Part shown: positions 8,676-17,938 of the stretch, one piece after another | Numbering within the stretch: position 1 is the first letter of the stretch | Layout of the letters: each line of letters starts with the position of its first letter | From: CAYQTO01 sp964420455 | Lineage (GTDB): Bacteria > Sumerlaeota > Sumerlaeia > SLMS01 | Assembly (NCBI GenBank): GCA_964420455.1 | Contig: CAYQTO010000002.1 | Location: 14,745 to 78,744 of the forward strand | Length of the DNA stretch: 64,000 nucleotides | Direction: 5' to 3' | Notes under the pieces: model-generated | The model's input: the letters and a program-made list of their open reading frames with translations, nothing else | Told to the model about the DNA's origin: nothing | Databases searched by the model: none | Made by a program: the position numbers and the translations under genes

Positions 8676-10955
8676 ATGCGATCTGCTCTCTGGCAGTCGA
8701 CGACTGCCCGGCTTGCGGCGCTGCTTGGCGCGCTGGCGCTGCTCGCCACCCCGGCGGTCGTCCCCGCCCTCGGGGAAGTCTACGTGGCACCCGGCGGCGA
8801 CCCCTCCGGCGCGGGAACCGAGGCGGACCCGGTCCCCGACATTGAAACCGCCCTGGGGATCGTTGACGCTGGTGGCACCGTCAACGTTGCGCCGGGCACC
8901 TACCTGCTCGCCGACACCATCACAATCACCACCCCGGTAACGATTCTCGGCCCCCAGGCGAATGTCGACCCCCGGCCCTTTTCGCCTCTGGGTCCCAACG
9001 CCAATCCCGGCACCCGGGACCTTGGGGATGACAGTTCCGAGGCCATCCTCGATGCCGATTCCCAGGACGCTTTCAGCATCCAAACCTCCGATGTTACCAT
9101 CAATGGCCTGGTGATCACCCAGGGCCATATCGCCCTGACGGTCGGCCCCAACCTCCTCGCCAAGGGCGGGATTCTCAACCTTACCAACGTGAATGTCCTC
9201 TATTGCGGCTTCCTTGGGGATTCAGGCGTCGGCAGCGGCACGGGCGTCGCCTACCGCTCTACCAGCGACAGCGAGATCGCCTACAACTACATCGAGGATT
9301 TCAACCGGTGGGGCATTCTTGTCGAAGACCAGCCCACCAGCATCGGCATCCGCTATAACGAAATAGCCGACGTGGGCGGATTGGAACCGGCGATCCAGTT
9401 GATCGACCGCGATTCCGCAATTGTCGAGTTTGGCTCGGAGATTCTGGGCAACTGGATATACCGGACCGGAGGCGATGGGATCGCCGTTGGCGAGTCACTA
9501 TTTGAACTCACCCAACCGACCAAGCGGGAAAAGGGCCTTATCGTGCGCCCCGAGCCGGTCGACTTGGACGAGGATGTGTTGGTCTCCGAAAACGTTGTTG
9601 GTGTGGTGCCAGGTCCGATCTTCCGCAAGGGAGGTCCCACCCCGCCAGCTCCCATCGGCGGCAACGGCATCACCGTCCTTGCCAGCGACGCGATCATTCG
9701 CGGCAACATCGTCACCGGGATCGCGGCAAACGGAGAGAACAGCGTTGGCGGCATCGTGACCTTTGCGGGCGCACGCGATCTCGCCATCATTAACAACACC
9801 CTGGTCGACATCGTCTTCCCCGGTTTTCCAGCCGGGGGCGCACTCGCTGTGGGCCTCCCTTCTCCCACATTGGAGGAACGGAACAAGAGCCTCTTCGCAC
9901 AGGTTGAGAAGGGTTTTGAGGGCGATCTAGCCGACGAGGTGGTCATCTTCAACAATCGCTTCGTTGGCAATTCCCCCGCCATCATCAGTGCTTACCGCGA
10001 GGGCCTCCTCGAGATCGTTCACAATGAGTTCGAGGAGAATGCCCCCGCGATCGGCGTTCTTGCCAACCAGGGGATGTTGATCACGGATAACTCCTTCGCC
10101 CTTACCGAAGGGCCCGACTTGCCCAACGGCATCCCGGGCATTGTAAAGGGGCTCGACGTGGAGCAACCCCCGCTTGTTCACATTTTTGCGCGGGCCGAGG
10201 GTCAGGGCTACGCCGTCACCGTCACTGGTAATGAGATCTACTCCGGCACGGTGTTCAGCGATTTCGGCTTTGACGACATCATCATTCCGATCCCTCTCGG
10301 CAAGGGGGCTCCCATCCGCCAGATCACCGTCGAGGGGAACTGGTACGGTATCGCCTTTGACGAGGATCTCGACGGGAACGGTATCATCGATGGTCTCGAG
10401 GTGCCCCAGTCCCTTGCCGACTCTGATGTAGCCACGACGGAAACCGCGGTGGTCGCCCAGCTCGACCGCGACGGCGACGGCGCCAGCGATGCCTCCGAGC
10501 TGTTCGGCCAGCTCGGCGCGGACTTCGATAATCCGGATTCCAACGACGACGGCATCCCCGATGGGGTCCTCTTCGATCCGACCAACGTGTCGACGCCGAC
10601 CCTCCTCCTGAAGGGCGCCGTTCCGCCTCTTCCCGACTTCGACATCGCCCTCGACGAGGACGGCGACGGCTTCCCCGGCTGGTACGAAGTCGCCCGCTTC
10701 ACCGACCCCAACGTCGCGGAAGACTTCCCGCCCCTCGGCCAGATCGTCGAACCCGGCACCATCGGCATCGCCGACGCCGTCCTGGCGCTCCAGATCCTCA
10801 ACGGCGAGGCGGCCCTCAGCCTCGAGACGAGCGAGAACATCAACGGCCTGAATGTCGCCGGCACCGGGCTGCGGACGCTCAACAATCCGCTGCAGATTCT
10901 GCGGTTCAGCGCCATGATCCGGCAGGGCCTGCCTGCCCTCCCCGGCATCGACTGA
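8676..10955 (+). CDS. Secreted right-handed beta-helix protein with Ca-binding repeats, paralog 1
   Basis: A 759-residue exported protein. The start at 8676 follows a strong AAGGAG ribosome site and a signal peptide (MRSALW..., hydrophobic core LLGALALLATPAVVPALG). Residues about 30-560 are a parallel beta-helix of the NosD/pectate-lyase type, with many turns containing N-x-I/V and IxxN repeats such as ISENVVGV and IRGNIVTGI. From about residue 562 come Asp-rich thrombospondin-type-3-like calcium sites (DLDGNGIIDGLEVP, DRDGDGASDASE, DSNDDGIPDG, DEDGDGFPGWYEV). The last 65 residues form a conserved helical pair (IADAVLALQILNG, then LNNPLQILRFSAMI) shared with the next gene, dockerin-like in spacing. 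Probably a surface polysaccharide-binding or cleaving protein; no catalytic residues are identified. Confidence 0.8.
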   Translation: MRSALWQSTTARLAALLGALALLATPAVVPALGEVYVAPGGDPSGAGTEADPVPDIETALGIVDAGGTVNVAPGTYLLADTITITTPVTILGPQANVDPRPFSPLGPNANPGTRDLGDDSSEAILDADSQDAFSIQTSDVTINGLVITQGHIALTVGPNLLAKGGILNLTNVNVLYCGFLGDSGVGSGTGVAYRSTSDSEIAYNYIEDFNRWGILVEDQPTSIGIRYNEIADVGGLEPAIQLIDRDSAIVEFGSEILGNWIYRTGGDGIAVGESLFELTQPTKREKGLIVRPEPVDLDEDVLVSENVVGVVPGPIFRKGGPTPPAPIGGNGITVLASDAIIRGNIVTGIAANGENSVGGIVTFAGARDLAIINNTLVDIVFPGFPAGGALAVGLPSPTLEERNKSLFAQVEKGFEGDLADEVVIFNNRFVGNSPAIISAYREGLLEIVHNEFEENAPAIGVLANQGMLITDNSFALTEGPDLPNGIPGIVKGLDVEQPPLVHIFARAEGQGYAVTVTGNEIYSGTVFSDFGFDDIIIPIPLGKGAPIRQITVEGNWYGIAFDEDLDGNGIIDGLEVPQSLADSDVATTETAVVAQLDRDGDGASDASELFGQLGADFDNPDSNDDGIPDGVLFDPTNVSTPTLLLKGAVPPLPDFDIALDEDGDGFPGWYEVARFTDPNVAEDFPPLGQIVEPGTIGIADAVLALQILNGEAALSLETSENINGLNVAGTGLRTLNNPLQILRFSAMIRQGLPALPGID

Positions 10956-10988
10956 ACCACACCGCCAGCGCCCCGCCTCCCCCCTTAC

Positions 10989-11026
10989 GCCGGGGGAACC
11001 TTTCCGGTTCCCCCGGCCTTTCTTTT
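10989..11026 (+). terminator. Rho-independent terminator after beta-helix gene 1
   Basis: A perfect 12-bp stem (GCCGGGGGAACC pairing with GGTTCCCCCGGC at 11006-11017) with a 5-base loop, followed by a T-rich tract to about 11026. It sits 33 bases after the stop codon, so the two beta-helix genes are probably separate transcripts. Confidence 0.9.
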
Positions 11027-11160
11027 CGATCATTACCGCATTCCGAAGGGTTCCTCTTGCACGAACATTCGAGATCCCGGAACCTCACCTTCTTAAACAG
11101 CAATGGAGTGGTTGCCTTTTAGCTCCCGCTCCTCCCATTTTCTCCGACGGAGCTTTCGCA

Positions 11161-13341
11161 ATGATGGCACCTTGCGGTTCTGTTCTTGTCCGGCGCCTCG
11201 GGGCGGCGCTTGTCGCCATCCCGCTGCTGGCCGGATCCGCCCCCGCCCTCGACGTCGTCTATGTTGATGCCGACGCCAACAACCCCGACGCCACAGGGAC
11301 GCAGGTCGACCCCGTCGCCGATGTCGAAACGGCCATGGGCATCGTCAACCCCGGCGGCGTCGTGACGCTGTCGGCGGGAGTCTATCCCGTCGTTTCGACG
11401 ATCTTCATTACCACGCCGGTGACGATTCTCGGTCCGCAGGCGAACGTGGATCCGCGCCAGTTTTCGGACTTGGGTCCCGGCGCCGCGCCGGGCTCGCGAA
11501 CCGTCGACGACTCCACCACCGAGGCGATCCTCGACGGCACCGGCGCCGGCCGCATCTTCGAGGTCTTCAGCTCCGACGTCACCATCAACGGACTGTCGTT
11601 CCGCAACGCGAGCTCGGGCCCCATCATCGTCAACACCCCGTCCGTGCTCAAGGGCTTGCCCGTGACCAACAGCAATGTGCGCGTGCTCTGCAATATCTTC
11701 CACAGCGGGTCCGGCAAGGCGATCCGCTTCGAATACGTGAACGGCGGCGAGATCTCCTACAACTATCTGAACGGATTCGGCGGGGGTGGGATCCGGTTGG
11801 AGACCGCCACAAGCAATATCGACGTCGAGTTCAACGAAATCGCCAACATCACCGGCAACCGCCCCGGCATCCTCGTCGACGACGAGAACCCCGCGATGGG
11901 TACGGACTTCAACATCGCAGTCATCGGCAACTGGCTGTACTCGATCGACAGCGATGCGATCCGGGTGGGCGCCCAGCTCAACGCGGACAAGGGAGCGGAC
12001 ATTGGTCGCGACATGAATGTCCTCCTCGCGGAAAACGTGATCGGCGTGAACCCCGCAGAAGATACCAAGCTGATCCTGATTCCCGAATCCGAGATCGGTG
12101 GCGCCGGCATCATGTTCAACGCGGATCAGTCGATCATCCACGACAACTACATCACCGGCGTTTCAACAAGCGGGCTCTTTCCCGGTGGTCTGGTCCTCCC
12201 CGATTTCGCCACGGGTGTGACCATTACCCGAAACACCTTCGAGAGGATTATCTTTCCGACGTTGAGCGTCGGCGGGGCGATCACTCTCGGCACTGGCGGT
12301 TTCAGCAGCGATGCAGGCTTGGGTGTTCTCATCGTCGACAACACCTTCATCGAGAATGCGCCGGCCATCAATCTTGGGCCCTATTACGGGCCTGTGACCA
12401 TCTTCCATAACAACTTCGTCAATAACGCTCCTGCTTTCGCTGTGTACAACGAGACGCAGGTCGGCATCACCGACAACCGCTTCGAACTGACCGCTCCCCC
12501 GGTGCCCGTCCCGATTAAGGGCATCAACGGGGTGACTGGCGCCATTCCCGAACCCGTTCACGTTCAGGCCTACCTCGAGGAGTCCGTTGGCGGCCCCGGC
12601 TACCAGGTCGCCTTCCTCGGCAACGAGGTCCACAGCGGCACCGTCTTCACTGATTCCTCCGACCCGCTCATCCCGCTTAAGGGGATCGATGAACCAGTCA
12701 TTATGGTCCAACGAAACTGGTACGCGATGGCCTTCGATCCGGATTTCGATGGCAACGGCATCATCGATGGCCTCGAGGTTCCCCAGTCGCTGCCCACCTC
12801 GGCTGTGCCGACAACCGAGACCCTGGTCGTCGCCCAACTGGACCGCGACGCCGACGGCAGGACCGACGCCGCCGAACTGGCCGGCTTCTATGGAACCGCC
12901 TTCAACGTCTCTGACTCCGACGATGATGGTATCCCCGACGGCGCCCTCCCCGATTTCGGCATGCCGACCACACCGACCATGGTAATCATCAAGAGCACCC
13001 CCGGCCTCCCCCCAATCGAAGACTTTGTCATCGACGAGGACAACGACGGCGACACCTTCCCCGACTGGTACGAGGTCGCCCGCTTTACCGACCCGTCCGA
13101 CCCCGATGACTTCCCGACGCTCGGCGACATCGCGGTGAACGACGCCGTGGACCTGGCCGATGCGGTGCTCGCCCTCCAGCTCCTCAACGGCTCCCAGCCG
13201 CTGACGCTCGCCACGAGCGCCAATATCACGGCACTCTCCGTCACGCCCGACGGCCTCCTCTCCCTCAACAACCCCCTCCAGATCCTCCGCTACAGCGCCC
13301 TCATCCGTGCCGGGCTCCCCGCCCTTCCCGGCATCAACTGA
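11161..13341 (+). CDS. Secreted right-handed beta-helix protein with Ca-binding repeats, paralog 2
   Basis: A 726-residue paralog of the preceding protein with the same architecture: signal peptide (hydrophobic core LGAALVAIPLLAGSAPA), a shared N-terminal block (both contain TTPVTILGPQANVDPR), a beta-helix to about residue 520, Asp-rich calcium repeats (DFDGNGIIDGLEVPQSL, DRDADGRTDAAEL, DSDDDGIPDG), and the same C-terminal module (LADAVLALQLLNG, LNNPLQILRYSALI, AGLPALPGIN). The start at 11161 has CGGAG about eight bases upstream; a second in-frame ATG follows directly. The ends are much more alike than the middle, as expected from an old tandem duplication with divergence of the binding face. 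Likely a cell-surface or secreted carbohydrate-active protein; activity unproven. Confidence 0.8.
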   Translation: MMAPCGSVLVRRLGAALVAIPLLAGSAPALDVVYVDADANNPDATGTQVDPVADVETAMGIVNPGGVVTLSAGVYPVVSTIFITTPVTILGPQANVDPRQFSDLGPGAAPGSRTVDDSTTEAILDGTGAGRIFEVFSSDVTINGLSFRNASSGPIIVNTPSVLKGLPVTNSNVRVLCNIFHSGSGKAIRFEYVNGGEISYNYLNGFGGGGIRLETATSNIDVEFNEIANITGNRPGILVDDENPAMGTDFNIAVIGNWLYSIDSDAIRVGAQLNADKGADIGRDMNVLLAENVIGVNPAEDTKLILIPESEIGGAGIMFNADQSIIHDNYITGVSTSGLFPGGLVLPDFATGVTITRNTFERIIFPTLSVGGAITLGTGGFSSDAGLGVLIVDNTFIENAPAINLGPYYGPVTIFHNNFVNNAPAFAVYNETQVGITDNRFELTAPPVPVPIKGINGVTGAIPEPVHVQAYLEESVGGPGYQVAFLGNEVHSGTVFTDSSDPLIPLKGIDEPVIMVQRNWYAMAFDPDFDGNGIIDGLEVPQSLPTSAVPTTETLVVAQLDRDADGRTDAAELAGFYGTAFNVSDSDDDGIPDGALPDFGMPTTPTMVIIKSTPGLPPIEDFVIDEDNDGDTFPDWYEVARFTDPSDPDDFPTLGDIAVNDAVDLADAVLALQLLNGSQPLTLATSANITALSVTPDGLLSLNNPLQILRYSALIRAGLPALPGIN

Positions 13342-13368
13342 CACTCCCCGCCAACAACGAGGAAAACC

Positions 13369-13402
13369 AACCGGGGGGAGCCGACGGCTCCCCCCGGTTT
13401 TC
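13369..13402. terminator. Bidirectional rho-independent terminator
   Basis: Stem AACCGGGGGGAGC pairing with GCTCCCCCCGGTT at 13387-13399, loop of about five bases, flanked by AAAA on the left and TTTT on the right. It can stop transcription of the beta-helix gene (plus) and of the small membrane protein gene (minus), whose stop is at 13405. Confidence 0.85.
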
Positions 13403-13404
13403 GT

Positions 13405-13572
13405 TCAACCCCGCCCAATCAGGAAATACACGATCACGCCGATCAAAGGAAAGATCGTGACCACGACGATCCAGACCGCCTTCATGAGTGGGGTCATGGG
13501 CCGCTGGATGATGTCGATCAGGGCGGCAAGCCAGATGATCAGGAGAACGACGCTGACGATGGTGGTGAGCAT
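13405..13572 (-). CDS. Small two-helix membrane protein (PLDc_N-like)
   Basis: A 55-residue gene. It begins MLTTIVSVVLLIIWLAALID, a first membrane helix, followed by a short polar turn with IIQRPMTPLMKAVW, and a second helix VVTIFPLIGVIVYFLIGRG. This two-helix pattern with a central P-x-x-K-x-x-W and terminal YFLIGR is that of the phospholipase-D N-terminal (PLDc_N) small membrane domain, which often occurs alone. GGAG sits six bases before the ATG at 13572, supporting translation. It diverges from the unknown gene at 13726, with an 18-bp inverted repeat between the two. Function unknown; such proteins are often envelope-stress or toxin-immunity accessories. Confidence 0.75.
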   Translation of the reverse strand: MLTTIVSVVLLIIWLAALIDIIQRPMTPLMKAVWIVVVTIFPLIGVIVYFLIGRG

Positions 13573-13602
13573 GAGAATCTCCGCATGGTGGAATCAGTCA
13601 CG

Positions 13603-13620
13603 AATGAGCAAGTGCTCATT
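13603..13620. promoter_or_regulatory. 18-bp inverted repeat in divergent intergenic region
   Basis: AATGAGCA and TGCTCATT flank a two-base spacer, giving a near-perfect palindrome between the divergent genes at 13405-13572 (minus) and 13726 (plus). The spacing suits a dimeric repressor or activator site. A short T run follows on the plus strand, so a weak hairpin role is the alternative. No matching regulator gene is adjacent. Confidence 0.45.
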
Positions 13621-13725
13621 TTCCTGATTGCCAAGAGAAATTGTTGTTCGGAGGGGGCAGCCCTTCCGTCCGGCGGCTGAGATTCTCCTCGTTCCCTCCA
13701 ACCGCACAGCCCCAGGATCCCCGCC

Positions 13726-14538
13726 ATGGCAATTCGGTACTTCATCGATCTGGACTGCACGCCGCGGCGCGAACTCGGGGCCGACGGCATCATGGACCGG
13801 CTGATGGCGGCGGAGCGGGCCTCCATCCTTCGCGAGCAGTTTCACGAAACGGCGCCGGGAGTGGCCGACACCGACATCCGGTTCACCGAACGTGTCCTCA
13901 CGGGGGACGACGGCGAGGAGGAGCGCCAGCGCTCGGTTGCCGACCTGTTGCGCGAGGCCGCTCCCCTCGCAAACTACCAGCATCACTGCGAGAGCTGCCC
14001 GGCGACGTTTCCTGGAATGCCCTTCGGGTGCGCGGGGGCGGTGGGGCTGCCGATTACGGCGGCGGGCGAGCGATGGCTCCTGGATCAGCTTGGGCCGGAG
14101 GGCTCCCATGCCGAGGCGCTCCTTCTCCAAACCAAGGAAGCGTTCGGCTACGGCGGGAATCCGCTGTTGGCGAATTGGCGGCGGGCGGGCATCCTGGAGG
14201 GTAGGGAACCGGCGGTGGCGGAATGCGCCGGCGGGCTGCTGACGAGCGAGGACCTCCTCGAGGACCTGTTCCTAACGGGCGGACTGCCGCCGGCCCGTGG
14301 CCTCGGGGTGCTCCTGCTCCTTGGGGCGATTCGCGCGGAGGATGGCCGGGATCGCGATGCTCTCATGGAGGCTCTCGAACGGGTGGCCGCGACACAGGAC
14401 AAGACAGGCGCCCCGATGATCACCTTTGCCCTTGGGCGGGACCCGGACGATGATCCCACGATCCGGGATTTCAAGGAGCTCCTTTTCGCCCTCTACCGGG
14501 CGTTTACCCTTCAGGCGACGCTGGCGATCCGGTTGTGA
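13726..14538 (+). CDS. Protein of unknown function with a Cys cluster
   Basis: A 270-residue soluble protein without signal peptide or membrane segment. After a beta-rich start (MAIRYFIDLDCTPRREL) and an acidic helical stretch, residues about 88-103 contain CESCPATFPGMPFGC, a CxxC plus a later Cys that could bind a metal or form a disulfide. The remainder is helical (LLTSEDLLEDLFLTGGLPPARG, then LRAED/DRDALMEALERVAATQD). I do not recognise the family. It lies upstream of lon on the same strand, 93 bases away, so co-transcription with lon is possible but not shown. Confidence 0.7.
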   Translation: MAIRYFIDLDCTPRRELGADGIMDRLMAAERASILREQFHETAPGVADTDIRFTERVLTGDDGEEERQRSVADLLREAAPLANYQHHCESCPATFPGMPFGCAGAVGLPITAAGERWLLDQLGPEGSHAEALLLQTKEAFGYGGNPLLANWRRAGILEGREPAVAECAGGLLTSEDLLEDLFLTGGLPPARGLGVLLLLGAIRAEDGRDRDALMEALERVAATQDKTGAPMITFALGRDPDDDPTIRDFKELLFALYRAFTLQATLAIRL

Positions 14539-14631
14539 ACCCCCACGGGCACGCTCCGTTGGCATGGAATTCCCTCAGACAATCACGCTCAAGGACGGAG
14601 CCACGAGTTCCGGTCCCCCCACGGAGGCAAG

Positions 14632-17124
14632 GTGATCCCAGATTCCAGTAACGTCACATCCGGCCCGTTTCCCCAGGATCCCGGCCAGCCCACCGAGCTC
14701 CCCGCGGAGATTCCCATTCTCCCCCTCGATGGGATGGTCATTTTTCCGCTGATGATCGCGCCGATCGTGATCTCGGACGAGAAGGCGAAGCAGCCGATCG
14801 AGGATTCGATGCGGGGCGATCGGATGGTGGCCATCTTTCATCCGGTGGAGCAGGAGCCCGACGTGGCGGGCGGCAACGGGCATCAGGGGGAAACACCGGA
14901 GTACCGACTGTTTCCCGTGGGCACGTTGTGCAACGTCTTGCGCATGCTGCGAATTCCGGACGGTTCGGTGCGGCTGCTGCTGCATGGCATCTGCCGCGTG
15001 CGGCTGGGGGAGCTGACGGGGACGGACCCTTATCTGAAGGGCCGCCTGGAGGTCGTCACGGACGAGGAGGGGCCGCAAGGCGACCTCGAAGTCGAGGCGA
15101 TGATGAAGCTGACAATCGACCACCTGCAGCGGGCGATCAATCTGGGGGCGTTGTCGGAGGAGCTGGCGGTCGCGGCGATGAACGTGGAGGACCCGGGCAA
15201 GCTGGCGGACCTGGTGGCGTCGAACCTGCCGGTGAAGCCACAGGACCTGCTGCCGATTCTGGCGGAGCAAAACGCGAAGGAGCGGCTCCGCAAAATGCAG
15301 CACGTGCTCGGTCGCGAGGTCCACGTGCTGGAGATCGGCAACCGGATCAACGACGAGGTCCGCGACGAGGTGGACAAGACGCAGCGATCGTTCTTCCTGC
15401 AGCAACAGTTGAAGGCGATCCGGCGCGAGCTGGGGGAGGCGGACCCTCAGGAGGCGGAGATCGAGGAACTGGCCCGGCGGGTCCGGGAAACGGAAATGCC
15501 GGAGCGGGCGCGCCGCACGGCGGAAAAGGAACTCGGCCGGCTCCAGTCCATGCCCACCGCCGCCGCCGAGTACGGAGTCATCCGGGCCTACCTCGAATGG
15601 ATCCTGGACCTCCCCTGGTTCGTCTCCAGCGACGACCACATCGACATCTACGAGGCAAAGCGCATCCTCGACGAGGACCACTACGGGCTTGAGGAGATCA
15701 AGGACCGCATCCTCGAGTATCTGAGCGTGATCCGGCTGAAGCAGGGGAACCTGAAGGGGCCGATCCTTTGCTTCGTGGGCCCGCCGGGGGTGGGCAAGAC
15801 GTCGCTGGGGCGGTCGATCGCTCGCGCCACCGGGCGGAACTTCCAGAACTTCTCCCTCGGCGGCATGCGGGACGAGGCCGAGATCCGCGGCCACCGACGG
15901 ACCTACGTCGGCGCCATGCCCGGCCGCATCGTCAAGGCCCTCAAGGAGTCCGGAACCAACAACCCGCTCATCATGCTCGACGAGGTCGACAAGCTCGGGA
16001 GCGACTTCCGCGGCGACCCCGCCTCCGCCCTCCTCGAGGTCCTCGACCCCGAGCAGAACTTCCACTTCACCGACCACTACATGGACATGCCCGTGGATCT
16101 TTCGCGGGTGATGTTCGTCACGACGGCGAACACCCTCGACACGATCCCCGGCCCGCTCCGCGACCGCATGGAGATCATCCGCCTTCCGGGATATACGGAC
16201 ATCGAGAAGGAGGAGATCGCGCGGCGTTACCTGATCCCCCGCGAAATGGACCACACGGGGATCAAGCGCTCGCACCTGTCGATCAGCCCGGGGGCATTGC
16301 GGCGGATCATCGGTGACTATACGGCGGAGGCGGGGGTGCGAAACCTCCAGCGCGAGATCTCGAAGCTTTGCCGCAAGACGGCGCGGCGCCTCGCCGAGGC
16401 CCAGTCCGCCGAGGAGGCAACCACGCAGAACGGCAGCGACGCACCCAAGGGGAGGAAGACCACCCGCCGGCGCGCCAGTCGGACACCGGCCTCCTTCGCC
16501 AAGTTGAAGGTGACCCCGGGCAACCTCGAGGAGTTCCTCGGGCCCAAGCGCGCCTTCCAGGAGGTGGCGGAACGCATGGGCCAGCCGGGCATCGCCATCG
16601 GACTGGCGTGGACGGCGTACGGCGGGGCGATCCTGTTCATCGAGGCCGCGCGGTACCCCGGCGAGGGACGCCTCCGGCTGACAGGTCAGCTCGGTGAAGT
16701 CATGAAGGAATCGGCCCAGGCGGCGCTGACCTACCTCCGGGCGACGGCGGAGCGCTACCGGATCACCGAGGAGGCGTTCCGCACGTCCGACTTCCATGTC
16801 CACGTGCCCGCCGGCGCCACGCCCAAGGATGGCCCCAGCGCCGGCACTGCCATCGCCGTCGCCCTTGCGAGCCTTCTGACAAACCGCTCCGTGCGCGACT
16901 TCATCGCCATGAGCGGCGAGATCACCCTGCGGGGCAACGTGATGCCCGTCGGCGGGATCAAGGAGAAGTGTCTCGCCGCCCATCGCGCCGGCATCCGCGA
17001 GGTGTTCCTCCCGGAACACAACGAGGGAGACTTCCGCGAGGTGCCGGAGCAGATTCGCGAGGCATTGAAGGTGCGCTTTCTGCCGGACGTGGGGGCGTAT
17101 ATCGAGGCGGCGCTTCGGGGCTGA
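14632..17124 (+). CDS. lon: ATP-dependent protease Lon
   Basis: An 830-residue LonA protease that unfolds and degrades misfolded and regulatory proteins in the cytosol. Order: N-terminal substrate-binding domain (ILPLDGMVIFPLM onward), coiled-coil linker, AAA+ domain with Walker A GPPGVGKT at about 383-390 and Walker B MLDEVDK, then the Ser-Lys protease domain with catalytic Ser in DGPSAG (about 736) and Lys in GGIKEK (about 777). Both catalytic residues are present. Start is GTG at 14632, with GGAGG six bases upstream. A low-complexity Lys/Arg/Thr insert of about 30 residues near 600-630 separates the AAA lid from the protease domain and is not usual. TatD follows after 13 bases. Confidence 0.97.
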   Translation: MIPDSSNVTSGPFPQDPGQPTELPAEIPILPLDGMVIFPLMIAPIVISDEKAKQPIEDSMRGDRMVAIFHPVEQEPDVAGGNGHQGETPEYRLFPVGTLCNVLRMLRIPDGSVRLLLHGICRVRLGELTGTDPYLKGRLEVVTDEEGPQGDLEVEAMMKLTIDHLQRAINLGALSEELAVAAMNVEDPGKLADLVASNLPVKPQDLLPILAEQNAKERLRKMQHVLGREVHVLEIGNRINDEVRDEVDKTQRSFFLQQQLKAIRRELGEADPQEAEIEELARRVRETEMPERARRTAEKELGRLQSMPTAAAEYGVIRAYLEWILDLPWFVSSDDHIDIYEAKRILDEDHYGLEEIKDRILEYLSVIRLKQGNLKGPILCFVGPPGVGKTSLGRSIARATGRNFQNFSLGGMRDEAEIRGHRRTYVGAMPGRIVKALKESGTNNPLIMLDEVDKLGSDFRGDPASALLEVLDPEQNFHFTDHYMDMPVDLSRVMFVTTANTLDTIPGPLRDRMEIIRLPGYTDIEKEEIARRYLIPREMDHTGIKRSHLSISPGALRRIIGDYTAEAGVRNLQREISKLCRKTARRLAEAQSAEEATTQNGSDAPKGRKTTRRRASRTPASFAKLKVTPGNLEEFLGPKRAFQEVAERMGQPGIAIGLAWTAYGGAILFIEAARYPGEGRLRLTGQLGEVMKESAQAALTYLRATAERYRITEEAFRTSDFHVHVPAGATPKDGPSAGTAIAVALASLLTNRSVRDFIAMSGEITLRGNVMPVGGIKEKCLAAHRAGIREVFLPEHNEGDFREVPEQIREALKVRFLPDVGAYIEAALRG

Positions 17125-17137
17125 GGCACAGACGATC

Positions 17138-17938
17138 ATGCTCTTTGATTCGCACTGCCACCTGCACGACCGAAAGTTCGATGGGGACCGCGGCGACGCG
17201 GTGGCACGGGCGCGGGAGGCCGGCGTGGGGGCGATCCTCACGCTTGGAGACACGATCGCGGCGAGCCGGGCCGCGCTGGCCCTCGCCCGCGAGGTGCCCG
17301 AGGTCCATGCCGCCGCCGGTATCCATCCTTCCGCCGCCGCCAGCTGGTGCGACGAAACCGAGGCGGACCTCCGCGCGCTCCTCGCCGAGCCCGAGGTCGT
17401 CGTCCTCGGCGAAATCGGCCTCGACCACTACTGGGACACACGGCCCGAGACCCTCGCCCGTCAGGAAAAGGCTTTCCGCGCCCAGTTGCGCCTTGCAGAC
17501 GAACTCGGCCTCGCCGTCTCGATCCACAGCCGCGAGTCGAACGCCGACGTGTTGCGCGTGCTCGAGGAGGAGGACGGCTCTGCGGCCGGCGGGGTTCTCC
17601 ATTCGTTCGTCGGCTCCTGGGACGAGGCGCGCCGCGGGCTCGAGATGGGCTTCTTCCTTGGGGTTGGCGGGATTGCCACGTTTCCGAAGTCGAGCGATTT
17701 GCGGGAAGTGCTTCGCCAGGCGGGCCTCGACCGGCTGCTGATCGAGACCGACGCGCCCTACCTCGCCCCCCAGCCCCGCCGCGGCCGCCGCAACGAGCCC
17801 GCCCACGTGCGTCATGTGGCCGAGATGCTCGCGGAACTGTTCGACACCACCATCGACGCGGTCGCCGACGCGACCACGGCCAACGCCGTCCGCGCCTTTC
17901 GCCTCGATCCCATTCCCTCCCGGACCCCCCCGCCATGA
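17138..17938 (+). CDS. tatD: TatD-family metal-dependent DNase
   Basis: A 266-residue TIM-barrel metallohydrolase; TatD enzymes are Mg-dependent 3'-5' exonucleases that act on DNA and RNA in the cytosol. Metal ligands appear in order: FDSHCHLHD at the N-terminus (HxH), the bridging Glu in LGEIGLDHYWD, His in SIHSRES, His in VLHSFVGSW, and Asp in LLIETDAPYL. Length and motif order are standard. The start ATG is 13 bases after lon, and the stop overlaps the next gene's start (ATGA at 17935), so lon, tatD and the esterase probably share a transcript. Confidence 0.92.
   Translation: MLFDSHCHLHDRKFDGDRGDAVARAREAGVGAILTLGDTIAASRAALALAREVPEVHAAAGIHPSAAASWCDETEADLRALLAEPEVVVLGEIGLDHYWDTRPETLARQEKAFRAQLRLADELGLAVSIHSRESNADVLRVLEEEDGSAAGGVLHSFVGSWDEARRGLEMGFFLGVGGIATFPKSSDLREVLRQAGLDRLLIETDAPYLAPQPRRGRRNEPAHVRHVAEMLAELFDTTIDAVADATTANAVRAFRLDPIPSRTPPP

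Noticed and set aside
14575..17253. An 892-residue minus-strand open frame opposite lon
   Set aside because: His/Leu/Arg-rich, no recognisable motif, and lon on the plus strand is complete.
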